A stretch of 19,455 nt of DNA from Olsenella_K sp051878835 (GCA_051878835.1 JBJEKW010000013.1:1-19455), one strand, 5' to 3'; positions 1 to 7,328 are shown, counted from the stretch's first letter. The notes: generated from the letters alone by a model not told the origin. Made by a program: numbers and translations.

Positions 1-216
1 GGTGCAGAGCGCACGGTTCTGGGTACCCACTCCCGGGTAGTCTGCACCGGCCCAAATTGCCCTCTCCGCAAAAGCCCAGGTAGGCGGGCCGCCCCTTTTC
101 TATACCCGCCTTGCCGTGTGCAGAGTCGACGGGTCTGGGTACCCAGACCCGGTTGGTTTGCACCGGTTGGTGCAGAGTCGACGGGTCTGGGTACCCAGAA
201 GCGGTTGGTCTGCACC
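1..216. repeat. Three copies of a ~50-bp palindromic intergenic repeat
   Basis: Three related units lie at about 1-50, 118-166 and 169-216, the last two almost in tandem (period 52 bp). In copies 1 and 3 an outer 8-bp inverted repeat, GGTGCAGA and TCTGCACC, frames the unit; copy 2 has a slightly altered outer arm. The centre is built on GGGTACCC; in copies 2 and 3 it is the perfect 14-bp palindrome TCTGGGTACCCAGA. A degraded left half of a fourth copy starts at about 222 (GGTGCAAAG followed by CGGGTGCGGGT). Each unit could fold into a long imperfect hairpin. No coding function is visible. It resembles a REP-type or other dispersed intergenic palindrome, but its class cannot be named from this window. 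Confidence 0.8.
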
Positions 217-350
217 TGAGCGGTGCAAAGCTGTCGGGTGCGGGTGTCGCGACCACTCCGTGGGGGTCGCGGCCGGCGCAAAGTGGCCAGGTGTGGGCGC
301 CTGGCTCGCCCAGAGGAGTGCGGTGGGGGGCGTCGGCCAGCGCGGCGGTG

Positions 351-450
351 GCGCTGACTGGCGAATAAAGGCGCTGGCTGGCGGGTCGGAGGGCGCTGAC
401 TGGCGAGTAAAGGTGTTGGCTGGCGGGGCGGAGGGCGCCGACTGGTAGCC
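351..450. repeat. 42-bp tandem repeat (about 2.3 copies)
   Basis: The motif GCGCTGACTGGCGA starts at 351 and 393, and a diverged third start (GCGCCGACTGG) is at 435, giving a period of exactly 42 bp. Each unit is internally repetitive, since CTGACTGGCG and CTGGCTGGCG alternate. The period is a multiple of three, so open frames run through it on both strands, with a 14-residue repeat beginning GADWR on the plus strand. No family resemblance, ribosome binding site or flanking domain supports translation, so it is listed as a minisatellite and not a gene. Confidence 0.8.
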
Positions 451-471
451 CAGGGCGTTAACCAGCAGGTC

Positions 472-525
472 AGGGGCACAGTTTGACTCGAATTCGGCAA
501 GAAAATCGAGGAAAACTGTGCCCCT
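472..525. repeat. Large imperfect inverted repeat, 20-bp arms
   Basis: Arms at 472-491 and 506-525 are complementary at 18 of 20 positions, with a 14-nt loop. The outer 13 bp (AGGGGCACAGTTT and its complement) are perfect, and the mismatches are at 485-486 against 511-512. It lies 73 bp beyond the stop codon of the minus-strand alpha-glucosidase. It could act as a 3'-end stem-loop for that transcript, but no T-run follows on either strand, so a classical intrinsic terminator is not supported. A dispersed intergenic palindrome is the alternative. Confidence 0.7.
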
Positions 526-597
526 CAAAGGATGGTGTGGCGCCGCAGCGGCGAATCGCGACGGCGGGCAAGAAGAACGTGCCGCCACCGACCCGGT

Positions 598-2397
598 CTA
601 TTCCTGGTCCAGCATCACCCAGGCGGCGCAGTCCTGGGGCAGACGTCCGTCCTTGTCCAGCGCAGCCGAACTCAGCAGCAGCTGGCCCTTCGGCAGCTCC
701 ACCGGCTGGCGGCCGAAGTTCGCGACGCAGGCCCAGCCGTTGGCGCGCCTGTATGCGATGACGCCGCCTTCGTAGCCCTGTGCTCCGTCGGGCTGGCCCG
801 ACCCGGCGTCCATGGGCAGCCACTCGAAGTCGTTCATCTGGTCCAGGTCATCGCACGGGCGACGCAGCTGGCGACGGATGGCCAGCGCGCGCCGGTAGTA
901 GTTCAGCGTGGAGCCGGGGTCCTTCTCCTCCGCGTCGACACAGTACTGCTGGAACCACAGGGGCTGCGGCAGGTGCGGTGCCTCGGCGGGCGTGCCGTCC
1001 GCCTTCGTGCGGGGAGAGAAGCCAAACGACGCCCCGGCACCAAACTGGCCATCGGGGTCGTCTGCCTGTGGGGCGGCCGTCGGGACATCCGTGGAGTCCC
1101 AGGGCAGGGGCACGCGGCAGCCGTCGCGCCCCTTCGTCGTGGCAGAGCCCTCGGTGTGGAAGGCGGTCGGGTCCTCCAGACGGTCCCACGGCAGGGTGGC
1201 CACCTCGGGAAGTCCCAGCTCCTCTCCCTGGTAGACGTAGGCGGAGCCGGGCAGCGCCAGCTCCAGCAGCAGTGCGGCCTTTGCGCGACGCAGGCCCAGC
1301 TGGCGGTCTTCGACGTAGCTTTGCCCGTCTCGGGTGACCCAGTCCACGCTGAACTGGTGGTAGCGCGGTCCGTTCACCTGCGGCAGACCGTAGCGCGTGG
1401 CCACGCGCACGACGTCGTGGTTCGACAGCACCCACGTGGACGTGGAGTGGGCCCTCCGGGCGCTGGCCAGACCCTCGCTGATGGCGGTGTGCATGCCGTC
1501 ACGCGTCCACAGGCTCTTGGCGAACTCGAAGTTGAACACCTGGCCCAGCTCCTGCGTGCTGGCGTACAGGTACTGGCGGTCGGGGTGCACCCAGGCCTCG
1601 GCCACGGCAAAGCGCGGCGGGTCGTACTCGTTCAGCACCTGGCGCCACTCGCGGTATATCTGATGCACGTCGTCACGGTCGTACAGGGGGTTCGACCCGT
1701 CGGCGGGCAGGTTGACCTCGATGGCGCTGAAGTCATCCAGATCGTTGCGGTCCAGGTCCTTTGCCAAGCCGTGGGCCACGTCCACGCGGAAGCCGTCCGC
1801 GCCGTGGTCGCTCCAGAAGCGCAGCGTGCGCAGGAAGTCCTGGCGCACCTCGGGATTCTGCCAGTTCAGGTCGGGCTGCTGCCAGGTAAAGAGGTGCAGG
1901 TACCACTGGCCGTCCTCGACGCGCGTCCATGCGGGGCCGCCAAAGTGGCTGGTCCATCGCGTGGGAGGCAGGTCGCCGTTGGGTCCGCGACCGTCGCGGA
2001 ATATGTAGCGTGCACGCGCAGCGGACCCCGGCTTCGACGCCAGCGCCTCCTGGAACCAGGGATGCAGGCGGGAGGTGTGGTTGGGCACGATGTCTACCAG
2101 CACCTTTATGCCGGCCTGATGGGCCACGTCCACCAGGTGGTCAAAGTCGTCCATGGTGCCCAGCCTGGGGTCCACGTTGCGGTAGTCGGCCACGTCGTAG
2201 CCGCCGTCCGCCAGCTCGCTGGGGTAGAAGGGGCTCAGCCACAGCGCATCCACCCCCAGCCGCTTCAAGTAGTCGATCTTTGACGCCACGCCGGCCAGGT
2301 CGCCCAGGCCGCTGCCCGTGGAGTCCTTGAACGAGCGCGGGTACACCTGGTACACGACGGCCTGCGCCCACCACAGAGCGTCAGCAGAGTCTGACAT
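598..2397 (-). CDS. Alpha-glucosidase, GH13 family
   Basis: The 599-residue cytoplasmic enzyme (no signal peptide) should hydrolyse alpha-glucosidic bonds at the non-reducing end of maltose, isomaltose-type or short malto-oligosaccharides. The GH13 signatures appear in order: the N-terminal AVVYQVYPRSF segment, region I DIVPNH (102-107), region II GFRVDVAH with the nucleophile D206, region III VAEAW with the acid/base E267, and region IV SNHDVV with D328. Length and overall sequence closely resemble actinobacterial and bifidobacterial alpha-glucosidases (oligo-1,6-glucosidase group). Exact linkage preference cannot be read from sequence. The ATG start at 2397 follows a GAGGGGAGG ribosome binding site on the minus strand. 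The gene diverges from the ABC importer operon, and the 422-bp gap holds several copies of the putative GntR operator. It would degrade sugars delivered by that importer. Confidence 0.93.
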   Translation of the reverse strand: MSDSADALWWAQAVVYQVYPRSFKDSTGSGLGDLAGVASKIDYLKRLGVDALWLSPFYPSELADGGYDVADYRNVDPRLGTMDDFDHLVDVAHQAGIKVLVDIVPNHTSRLHPWFQEALASKPGSAARARYIFRDGRGPNGDLPPTRWTSHFGGPAWTRVEDGQWYLHLFTWQQPDLNWQNPEVRQDFLRTLRFWSDHGADGFRVDVAHGLAKDLDRNDLDDFSAIEVNLPADGSNPLYDRDDVHQIYREWRQVLNEYDPPRFAVAEAWVHPDRQYLYASTQELGQVFNFEFAKSLWTRDGMHTAISEGLASARRAHSTSTWVLSNHDVVRVATRYGLPQVNGPRYHQFSVDWVTRDGQSYVEDRQLGLRRAKAALLLELALPGSAYVYQGEELGLPEVATLPWDRLEDPTAFHTEGSATTKGRDGCRVPLPWDSTDVPTAAPQADDPDGQFGAGASFGFSPRTKADGTPAEAPHLPQPLWFQQYCVDAEEKDPGSTLNYYRRALAIRRQLRRPCDDLDQMNDFEWLPMDAGSGQPDGAQGYEGGVIAYRRANGWACVANFGRQPVELPKGQLLLSSAALDKDGRLPQDCAAWVMLDQE

Positions 2398-2469
2398 CCA
2401 TCCTCCCCTCGTAGGGCCATCCTGAAGTCAAGCGGGACGACCGCTGGAAAAATTCCGTTTCATCCTAAA

Positions 2470-2481
2470 GTGTTTAAACAA
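2470..2481. promoter_or_regulatory. Putative GntR operator in front of the alpha-glucosidase
   Basis: GTGTTTAAACAA contains the perfect 10-bp palindrome TGTTTAAACA and matches the TTGTTCAAACAA form of the local operator motif at 10 of 12 positions. It lies about 75 bp upstream of the alpha-glucosidase start on the minus strand. Assignment to the TreR-like regulator is an inference. Confidence 0.45.
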
Positions 2482-2610
2482 GCTGGACCAGACTCAGCAA
2501 CAGATTTGGTTGGAAAGTGTTCGGGAAATCCCCCGGAAACACCGCCGTCAGAGAAAAATCATCTAGCACACATAACGCTCACAAGCGAAAAGCTACCGTT
2601 CACCCCCTAC

Positions 2611-2638
2611 TTGTTCAAACAAAGACTTGTTTGAACTA
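2611..2638. promoter_or_regulatory. Tandem putative GntR operators before the ABC operon
   Basis: Two adjacent near-palindromes occur here: TTGTTCAAACAA at 2611-2622 and TTGTTTGAACTA at 2627-2638. Together they also form a larger perfect inverted repeat, with 10-bp arms GTTCAAACAA (2613-2622) and TTGTTTGAAC (2627-2636) separated by 4 nt. The first site has perfect TTGTT/AACAA half-sites. The pair covers the candidate promoter of the ABC operon. Confidence 0.6.
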
Positions 2639-2642
2639 CATT
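2614..2642 (+). promoter_or_regulatory. Candidate promoter of the ABC importer operon
   Basis: A -35-like TTCAAA (2614-2619) and a -10-like TACATT (2637-2642) are separated by 17 bp, each matching the sigma-70 consensus at 4 of 6 positions. The element is almost entirely covered by operator-like palindromes, and another operator lies just downstream. It would give a leader of about 170 nt. The evidence is weak on box quality alone. Confidence 0.3.
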
Positions 2643-2658
2643 CGGGGCAGCAAGCGAG

Positions 2659-2670
2659 TTGTTCATACAA
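2659..2670. promoter_or_regulatory. Putative GntR operator TTGTTCATACAA before the ABC operon
   Basis: TTGTTCATACAA, within the palindrome GTTGT-TCAT-ACAAC (2658-2671), is identical over 12 bp to the site in front of malQ at 7314-7325. It lies about 150 bp upstream of the lipoprotein start and just downstream of the candidate start point, a repressor-like position. Confidence 0.6.
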
Positions 2671-2727
2671 CAAGCCGAGCCATGCGCGCCCATCCGGAGG
2701 GCAAGGCGGACTTGCGTGGGCAGCATA

Positions 2728-2757
2728 CATGGTGGTACCTGCGCGGTATTCACCATG
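2728..2757 (+). other. Hairpin in the ABC operon 5' leader
   Basis: CATGGTG (2728-2734) pairs perfectly with CACCATG (2751-2757). Inside it TACC (2736-2739) pairs with GGTA (2745-2748) around a 5-nt loop. The 11-12 bp stem sits about 60 nt upstream of the lipoprotein start codon. No T-run follows, so it is not a terminator. It may stabilise the 5' end of an abundant transcript or be regulatory. Confidence 0.5.
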
Positions 2758-2819
2758 GGTTATAGGCATGTTGGGCGGCAAACACGACCGTCTGACTGGT
2801 CAAATGAGGGGGAGAACTT

Positions 2820-4142
2820 ATGAACACCAACATCACTCGTCGTAACTTCCTCGCGGGCAGCGCCGTCGCGCTGGCCGGCCTGGGCCTCGCCGGCTGCGGC
2901 TCCAGCTCTGACAGCAGCTCCAGCGACTCCAGCAGCTCTGACGACTCCGCCACCACCACGGGCTCCGTCTACTACCTGAACTTCAAGCCCGAGGTTGACC
3001 AGGCCTGGCAGGACCTCGCCAAGAAGTACACCGACGAGAAGGGCGTTGAGGTCAAGGTCGTCACCGCTGCCTCCGGCACCTACGAGGAGAAGCTCAAGAG
3101 CGAGATGGCCAAGGACTCCGCTCCCACCCTGTTCCAGATCAGCGGCTACGTGGGCCTGGAGAACTGGAAGGACTACTGCGAGGACCTGAGCGACTCTGAC
3201 CTGTACAAGGAGCTCACCAACACCGACCTGGTCCTGAAGGACGGCGACAAGATCGACGCCATCGGCTTCGTCGAGGAGGACTACGGCATCGTCTACAACA
3301 AGTCCCTGCTGTCGAAGGCCGGCTACTCCGCTGACGACATCACCGACTTCGCTTCCCTGAAGAAGGTCGCTGACGACATCCAGGCCCGTAAGGACTCCCT
3401 GGGCATCAAGGGCGCCTTCGTTTCCTCCGGCCTTGACTCCAGCTCCAGCTGGCGCTTCACGAACCACCTGGCCAACATGCCTCTGTGGTTCGAGTTCCAG
3501 GACGACAACGAGACGAACCCCAGCTCCATCAAGGGCACGTACCTGCCGAACTACAAGGACATCTTCGACCTGTACATCACCGACTCCACCTGCGACAAGT
3601 CGCAGCTGTCCGCCAAGACCGCTGACGACGCCGTGAACGAGTTCGTCAACGGCGAGGCCGTCTTCTATCAGAACGGCTCTTGGGGCTACAAGGACATCAA
3701 GTCCGTGGGCGACGACAACATCGGCCTGCTGCCCCTGTACATCGGCGCTGGCGACCAGGCCAACCAGGGCGTGTGCGCAGGCACCGAGAACTACTGGGCC
3801 GTCAACACCGACGCCTCCGACGACGACAAGAAGGCCACGCTCGAGTTCCTGAAGTGGGTCGTCACTTCCGACGAGGGCACGACTGCTCTGTCCGACACCA
3901 TGGGCTTCAACTGCCCGTTCAAGAGCGCCAAGGAGCCCTCGAACCCCATCTACGCCGAGGCCAAGGAGATCAACAGCAGCAAGACGCCTGTGGGCTGGGC
4001 ATTCTCCGTGCAGCCTAACCAGCAGTACCGCGACGACCTGGCCAGCGCACTGAACCAGTACGCAGCCGGCGGCTCGTGGGACGGCGTCAAGACGGCGTTC
4101 GTCGACAACTGGGCTACTGAGAAGGCCTCTTCGGCTGAGTAG
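2820..4142 (+). CDS. Maltose-type ABC transporter substrate-binding lipoprotein
   Basis: The 440-residue extracellular binding protein (family 1, MalE-like) is expected to capture maltodextrins or related alpha-glucosides for the adjacent permeases. The N-terminus TRRNFLAG has a twin-arginine (Tat-like) motif at R7-R8, a hydrophobic stretch, and a lipobox LAGC with the lipidated cysteine C26. A linker made almost only of Ser and Asp (about 27-48) tethers the domain to the membrane. The mature part begins with the binding-protein fold around 'VYYLNFKPEVDQAWQ'. The ATG start follows a strong GAGGGGGAG ribosome binding site. It is the first gene of the importer operon and is followed by an intercistronic hairpin, a common arrangement for raising the binding protein above the permeases. 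The substrate is inferred from the neighbours and not from binding-site residues. Confidence 0.9.
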   Translation: MNTNITRRNFLAGSAVALAGLGLAGCGSSSDSSSSDSSSSDDSATTTGSVYYLNFKPEVDQAWQDLAKKYTDEKGVEVKVVTAASGTYEEKLKSEMAKDSAPTLFQISGYVGLENWKDYCEDLSDSDLYKELTNTDLVLKDGDKIDAIGFVEEDYGIVYNKSLLSKAGYSADDITDFASLKKVADDIQARKDSLGIKGAFVSSGLDSSSSWRFTNHLANMPLWFEFQDDNETNPSSIKGTYLPNYKDIFDLYITDSTCDKSQLSAKTADDAVNEFVNGEAVFYQNGSWGYKDIKSVGDDNIGLLPLYIGAGDQANQGVCAGTENYWAVNTDASDDDKKATLEFLKWVVTSDEGTTALSDTMGFNCPFKSAKEPSNPIYAEAKEINSSKTPVGWAFSVQPNQQYRDDLASALNQYAAGGSWDGVKTAFVDNWATEKASSAE

Positions 4143-4164
4143 TAACTCCAGAGTTTGGTTCCAC

Positions 4165-4195
4165 GGGGCGAAGCGTGTTTTCAGCGCTTCGCCCC
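4165..4195 (+). other. Intercistronic stem-loop after the binding-protein gene
   Basis: GGGGCGAAGCG (4165-4175) and CGCTTCGCCCC (4185-4195) form a perfect 11-bp stem with a 9-nt loop. It sits in the 74-nt gap before the first permease and has no T-run after it. The position fits an mRNA-stabilising or partially terminating hairpin that keeps binding-protein mRNA above permease mRNA (inference). Confidence 0.75.
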
Positions 4196-4216
4196 TCTAG
4201 TGAGGGGGGGTACCTC

Positions 4217-5071
4217 ATGGTAAAGGCGCTCAAGAAATGGTGGCCTCTCTTCGTGCTACCGACGGCGCTTTCCTTCGTGTTTGGATTCATCATTCCGTTC
4301 ATTGAGGGTTTGTTCCTCTCGTTCTGCAAGTTCAAGACGATCAACAAGGCCACGTTCGTCGGCGTTTCGAACTACGTGGCAGCACTGCAGGACGCTCAGT
4401 TTGCTCACTCTTTCTGGTTCACCGTACTGTTTACCGTCTGCGTGACCGTTCTCGTTAACGTGATTGCCCTGGCCATCGCCCTGGCGCTTACGCGCAGCCA
4501 CCTGAAGGGCGAGAACACCTTCCGTACCGTATTCTTCATGCCGAACCTGATCGGCGGCATCGTTCTGGGCTACATCTGGCAGATTCTGATTAACGCCGTG
4601 CTTTCCGTGGCTGGCCAGCAGCTTCTGTCGCTGAACACCACCGCAGGCTTCTGGGGCCTCATCATCCTGACCCTGTGGCAGCAGGTCGGCTACATGATGA
4701 TCATCTACATCGCAGGTCTGCAGTCCATTCCTTCCGACTACCTGGAGGCCGCAAAGGTCGACGGCGCAAACGCATGGCAGACGCTGTGGAAGGTAAAGAT
4801 TCCCAACCTCATGCCCACCATCACGATTTGCCTGTTCCTGACCATCACCAACGGCTTCAAGCTCTTCGACCAGAACCTCGCCCTGACCGGCGGCGACCCG
4901 AACCACGAGACCGAGATGCTGGCACTGAACATCTACAACACCTTCTACTCTCGCGTTGGCGGCAAGTGGATGGGCATTGGCCAAGCCAAGGCTGTCATCT
5001 TCTGCATCCTGGTCATCTGCATCTCGCTGATACAGCTTAAGTTCACCCAGTCGAAGGAGGTGCAGCAGTAA
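4217..5071 (+). CDS. ABC sugar transporter permease, MalF/MsmF type
   Basis: The integral membrane permease has 284 residues and about six predicted transmembrane helices, and is one half of the sugar channel. The cytoplasmic EAA loop, which docks to the ATPase, is visible as EAAKVDGANAWQTLWKVKIP from E177. The first helix follows a short basic N-terminus (MVKALKKW). It lacks the long N-terminal and periplasmic extension of E. coli MalF, as is usual for Gram-positive members. The ATG at 4217 is chosen because GAGGGGGGG precedes it by 6 nt. An upstream in-frame ATG at 4175 would lie inside the intercistronic hairpin and has no ribosome binding site. Its stop codon overlaps the next start by 1 nt (TAATG), which points to translational coupling. 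Confidence 0.92.
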   Translation: MVKALKKWWPLFVLPTALSFVFGFIIPFIEGLFLSFCKFKTINKATFVGVSNYVAALQDAQFAHSFWFTVLFTVCVTVLVNVIALAIALALTRSHLKGENTFRTVFFMPNLIGGIVLGYIWQILINAVLSVAGQQLLSLNTTAGFWGLIILTLWQQVGYMMIIYIAGLQSIPSDYLEAAKVDGANAWQTLWKVKIPNLMPTITICLFLTITNGFKLFDQNLALTGGDPNHETEMLALNIYNTFYSRVGGKWMGIGQAKAVIFCILVICISLIQLKFTQSKEVQQ

Positions 5072-5910
5072 TGAAGCGCGAAAAGACCACCAACCGCATC
5101 CTCAGCATCGTCTTTACCATCCTGAGCCTGGCGTGGATCTACCCGATGTTCATGATTGCCGTGAACTCCTTCAAGCAGGAGCAGGCAATCACCACCACCA
5201 GCGTTTTCGAGCTGCTTAACGCCGACAACTTCAATGGTCTCGCGAACTACTGGAACGCTCTGACGCGCCAGGGATTCGCCTCCGCCTTCATGTACTCGCT
5301 CATCATCACCGTGACGTCCGTGGCCCTGATTCTGATTTGCTGCTCCATGTGCGCCTGGTACATCGTGCGTGTGCGTGACCGCTTCAGCAATGCCCTGTAC
5401 TACCTGTTCGTGTTCTCCATGGTCGTACCGTTCCAGATGCTGATGTTCACGCTGTCCAGCCTGGCCGACAAGATGGGCTTGAACACCCCGTACAACATCT
5501 GCTTCATCTATCTGGGATTCGGCGCAGGCATCGCAGTCTTCATGTTCTCCGGCTTCGTCAAGACCATCCCGCTGGAGATCGAGGAGGCGGCCATGATCGA
5601 CGGCTGCAACCCCGTGCAGACCTTCTTCCACGTGGTGCTGCCCATCATGAAGCCCACCTACATCAGCGTTGGCATCCTGGAGACCATGTGGGTCTGGAAC
5701 GACTACCTTCTGCCGTACCTGGTCCTGGACTCCACGAAGTACAAGACGATTCCTATTTTGATTCAGTACTTCCGCGGCGGCTTCGGACACGTCGAGCTGG
5801 GCCCCATGATGGCATGCATCATGATGGTCATCATCCCGGTCGTGGTCATGTACCTGATCTGCCAGAAGTACATCATCAACGGCGTCGTTGCCGGTGCCGT
5901 GAAGGGCTAA
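5071..5910 (+). CDS. ABC sugar transporter permease, MalG/MsmG type
   Basis: The 279-residue second permease subunit forms the channel heterodimer with the preceding protein. It has about six transmembrane helices and the EAA loop EEAAMIDGCNPVQTFFHVVL starting at about residue 171, with the typical LPIMKP ending. The start overlaps the upstream stop (TAATG) and has GAAGGAGG about 10 nt before it. Family members import oligosaccharides such as maltodextrins. The neighbouring malQ, glgP and alpha-glucosidase favour an alpha-glucan substrate here. Confidence 0.92.
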   Translation: MKREKTTNRILSIVFTILSLAWIYPMFMIAVNSFKQEQAITTTSVFELLNADNFNGLANYWNALTRQGFASAFMYSLIITVTSVALILICCSMCAWYIVRVRDRFSNALYYLFVFSMVVPFQMLMFTLSSLADKMGLNTPYNICFIYLGFGAGIAVFMFSGFVKTIPLEIEEAAMIDGCNPVQTFFHVVLPIMKPTYISVGILETMWVWNDYLLPYLVLDSTKYKTIPILIQYFRGGFGHVELGPMMACIMMVIIPVVVMYLICQKYIINGVVAGAVKG

Positions 5911-5942
5911 GGACCACGTCCTGCCCACTGGAAATAGCTTGA

Positions 5943-5968
5943 TGCGCCGGGCCGTCCGGCCCGGCGCA
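5943..5968 (+). other. Intercistronic GC-rich hairpin before the ATPase gene
   Basis: TGCGCCGGGCC (5943-5953) and GGCCCGGCGCA (5958-5968) are perfectly complementary 11-bp arms around a 4-nt loop, ending 5 nt before the ATPase ribosome binding site. No T-run follows. It may protect or process the mRNA, or limit read-through into the ATPase gene. Confidence 0.75.
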
Positions 5969-5990
5969 CTACGAGGAGGGAATTACTACC

Positions 5991-7184
5991 ATGGCCGAGG
6001 TGCAGCTCAAGAACCTGCGCAAGGTGTACCCGCACGAGCGCGGCGCAAAGCACGTCTTTGGCAAGAAAAAGAAGGAGCAGAAGAAGACCAACCTCGAGGT
6101 GACCGACGAGGGCGTCGTCGCGGTCCAGGACTTCAACCTGACAATTCACGACAAGGAGTTCGTCGTGCTGGTAGGCCCTTCCGGCTGCGGCAAGTCCACC
6201 ACCCTGCGCATGATTGCAGGCCTGGAGGAGATTACGTCCGGCGACCTGCTGATTGACGGCAAGCGCGTGAACGACGTCGCCCCCAAGGACCGCGACATCG
6301 CAATGGTGTTCCAGAGCTATGCCCTGTACCCCAACATGACGGTGTACGAGAACATGGCCTTCACGCTGCGTCTGAAGAAGGTGCCTGACGACGAGGTCGA
6401 CCGCAAGGTCCGCGACGCCGCAAAGATCCTGGGCATCACCCAGTACCTGGACCGCAAGCCCAAGGCCCTGTCCGGCGGCCAGCGCCAGCGCGTCGCCATC
6501 GGCCGCGCCATCGTGCGTAACCCCAAGGTGTTCCTGATGGACGAGCCCCTGTCCAACCTGGACGCCAAGCTGCGCAACCAGATGCGCGCCGAGATCATCA
6601 AGCTGCGCCACAAGGTCAACGGCACGTTCGTGTACGTGACGCACGACCAGACCGAGGCCATGACTCTGGGCGACCGCATCGTCGTCATGAAGGACGGCTA
6701 CATCCAGCAGATCGGCACGCCGCAGGAGGTCTTCGATCACCCCTCCAACCTGTTTGTCGCAGGCTTCATCGGCATGCCCCAGATGAACTTCTTCCCCGCG
6801 AAGCTGCACAAGACCGGCTCGGGCTACGAGGTCCAGTCCAACTTTGGCACCGTGCCTCTGGCGGACAAGACCTGCGACGCCCTGCAGAAGGCGGGCATCA
6901 CCGACGCCGACGTTACCGCCGGTGTGCGTCCCGAGCAGATTCAGCTGCATGACTCGCAGGTGGCAGGTGCCCTGCGCGGCGTCATCGACGTGTCCGAGCT
7001 CATGGGCTCCACCGTGCACGTGCACGCAAAGGTCGGCAACAACGACTTCGTGTTCGTCGTGCCCACCGTGGACTACAACCGTGACAACGGCCAGTCCTAC
7101 GCGGACGGCGACGAGATCTGGTTCACCTTCGAGCCTAACGCGGTTCACCTGTTCGATCAGAAGACCGAGAAGAACCTGATCTAG
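5991..7184 (+). CDS. ugpC: ABC transporter ATPase, MsmX/UgpC/MalK type
   Basis: The 397-residue cytoplasmic ATPase should energise the adjacent permeases. Motifs are intact: Walker A GPSGCGKST (62-70, K68), Q-loop Q108, signature LSGGQ (160-164), Walker B VFLMDE (180-185), D-loop SNLD and switch H218. After about residue 240 a TOBE-like regulatory domain follows. An extra segment of about 25 residues, rich in lysine (around HVFGKKKKEQKKTN, 15-41), is inserted between the first strand and VAVQDFNL. Compact members such as Bacillus MsmX lack it. The ATG follows GAGGAGGGA. MsmX-type ATPases often serve several importers, so its role may extend beyond this operon. The symbol ugpC follows common naming of the subfamily and does not imply glycerol-3-phosphate transport. 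A strong terminator follows. Confidence 0.94.
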   Translation: MAEVQLKNLRKVYPHERGAKHVFGKKKKEQKKTNLEVTDEGVVAVQDFNLTIHDKEFVVLVGPSGCGKSTTLRMIAGLEEITSGDLLIDGKRVNDVAPKDRDIAMVFQSYALYPNMTVYENMAFTLRLKKVPDDEVDRKVRDAAKILGITQYLDRKPKALSGGQRQRVAIGRAIVRNPKVFLMDEPLSNLDAKLRNQMRAEIIKLRHKVNGTFVYVTHDQTEAMTLGDRIVVMKDGYIQQIGTPQEVFDHPSNLFVAGFIGMPQMNFFPAKLHKTGSGYEVQSNFGTVPLADKTCDALQKAGITDADVTAGVRPEQIQLHDSQVAGALRGVIDVSELMGSTVHVHAKVGNNDFVFVVPTVDYNRDNGQSYADGDEIWFTFEPNAVHLFDQKTEKNLI

Positions 7185-7230
7185 GCCCTCGCGTGAAGCC
7201 GAGCTTCAAACTTGACCCCCCTCGTACCTG

Positions 7231-7263
7231 GGCCCCGCAGACCTTAGCCTGCGGGGCCTTTTT
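7231..7263 (+). terminator. Intrinsic terminator of the ABC operon
   Basis: GGCCCCGCAG (7231-7240) and CTGCGGGGCC (7249-7258) form a perfect 10-bp stem with an 8-nt loop, followed directly by TTTTT (7259-7263). It lies 46 nt after the ATPase stop. Confidence 0.93.
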
Positions 7264-7310
7264 ACCGAGAGCCATTGAAGCTTTCGGAAAGAAACCCAAA
7301 GAATTGGCCA

Positions 7311-7328
7311 AACTTGTTCATACAAGTT
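7311..7328. promoter_or_regulatory. Putative GntR operator at the malQ promoter
   Basis: AACTTGT-TCAT-ACAAGTT is a palindrome with perfect 7-bp arms around TCAT. Its core TTGTTCATACAA (7314-7325) is identical to the site at 2659-2670. It lies directly upstream of the -10 box and covers the -35 position, as expected for a repressor site. Confidence 0.65.

Noticed and set aside
1..216. Possible CRISPR array
   Set aside because: Only three diverged units occur, two are almost directly adjacent without spacers, and no cas genes are present.
100..588. Minus-strand open frame of 162 codons over the repeat region
   Set aside because: It consists largely of translated tandem repeats and proline/alanine-rich filler, has no family resemblance, and overlaps the inverted repeat. 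Open frames are common in such GC-rich DNA.
532..2283. 583-codon plus-strand frame over the alpha-glucosidase
   Set aside because: It is a shadow of the minus-strand GH13 gene, whose catalytic motifs are intact. The plus translation is low-complexity and unlike any family.
2398..2819. Small open frames in the alpha-glucosidase/ABC intergenic region
   Set aside because: They overlap operators and the leader hairpin, lack ribosome binding sites and show no similarity to known proteins.
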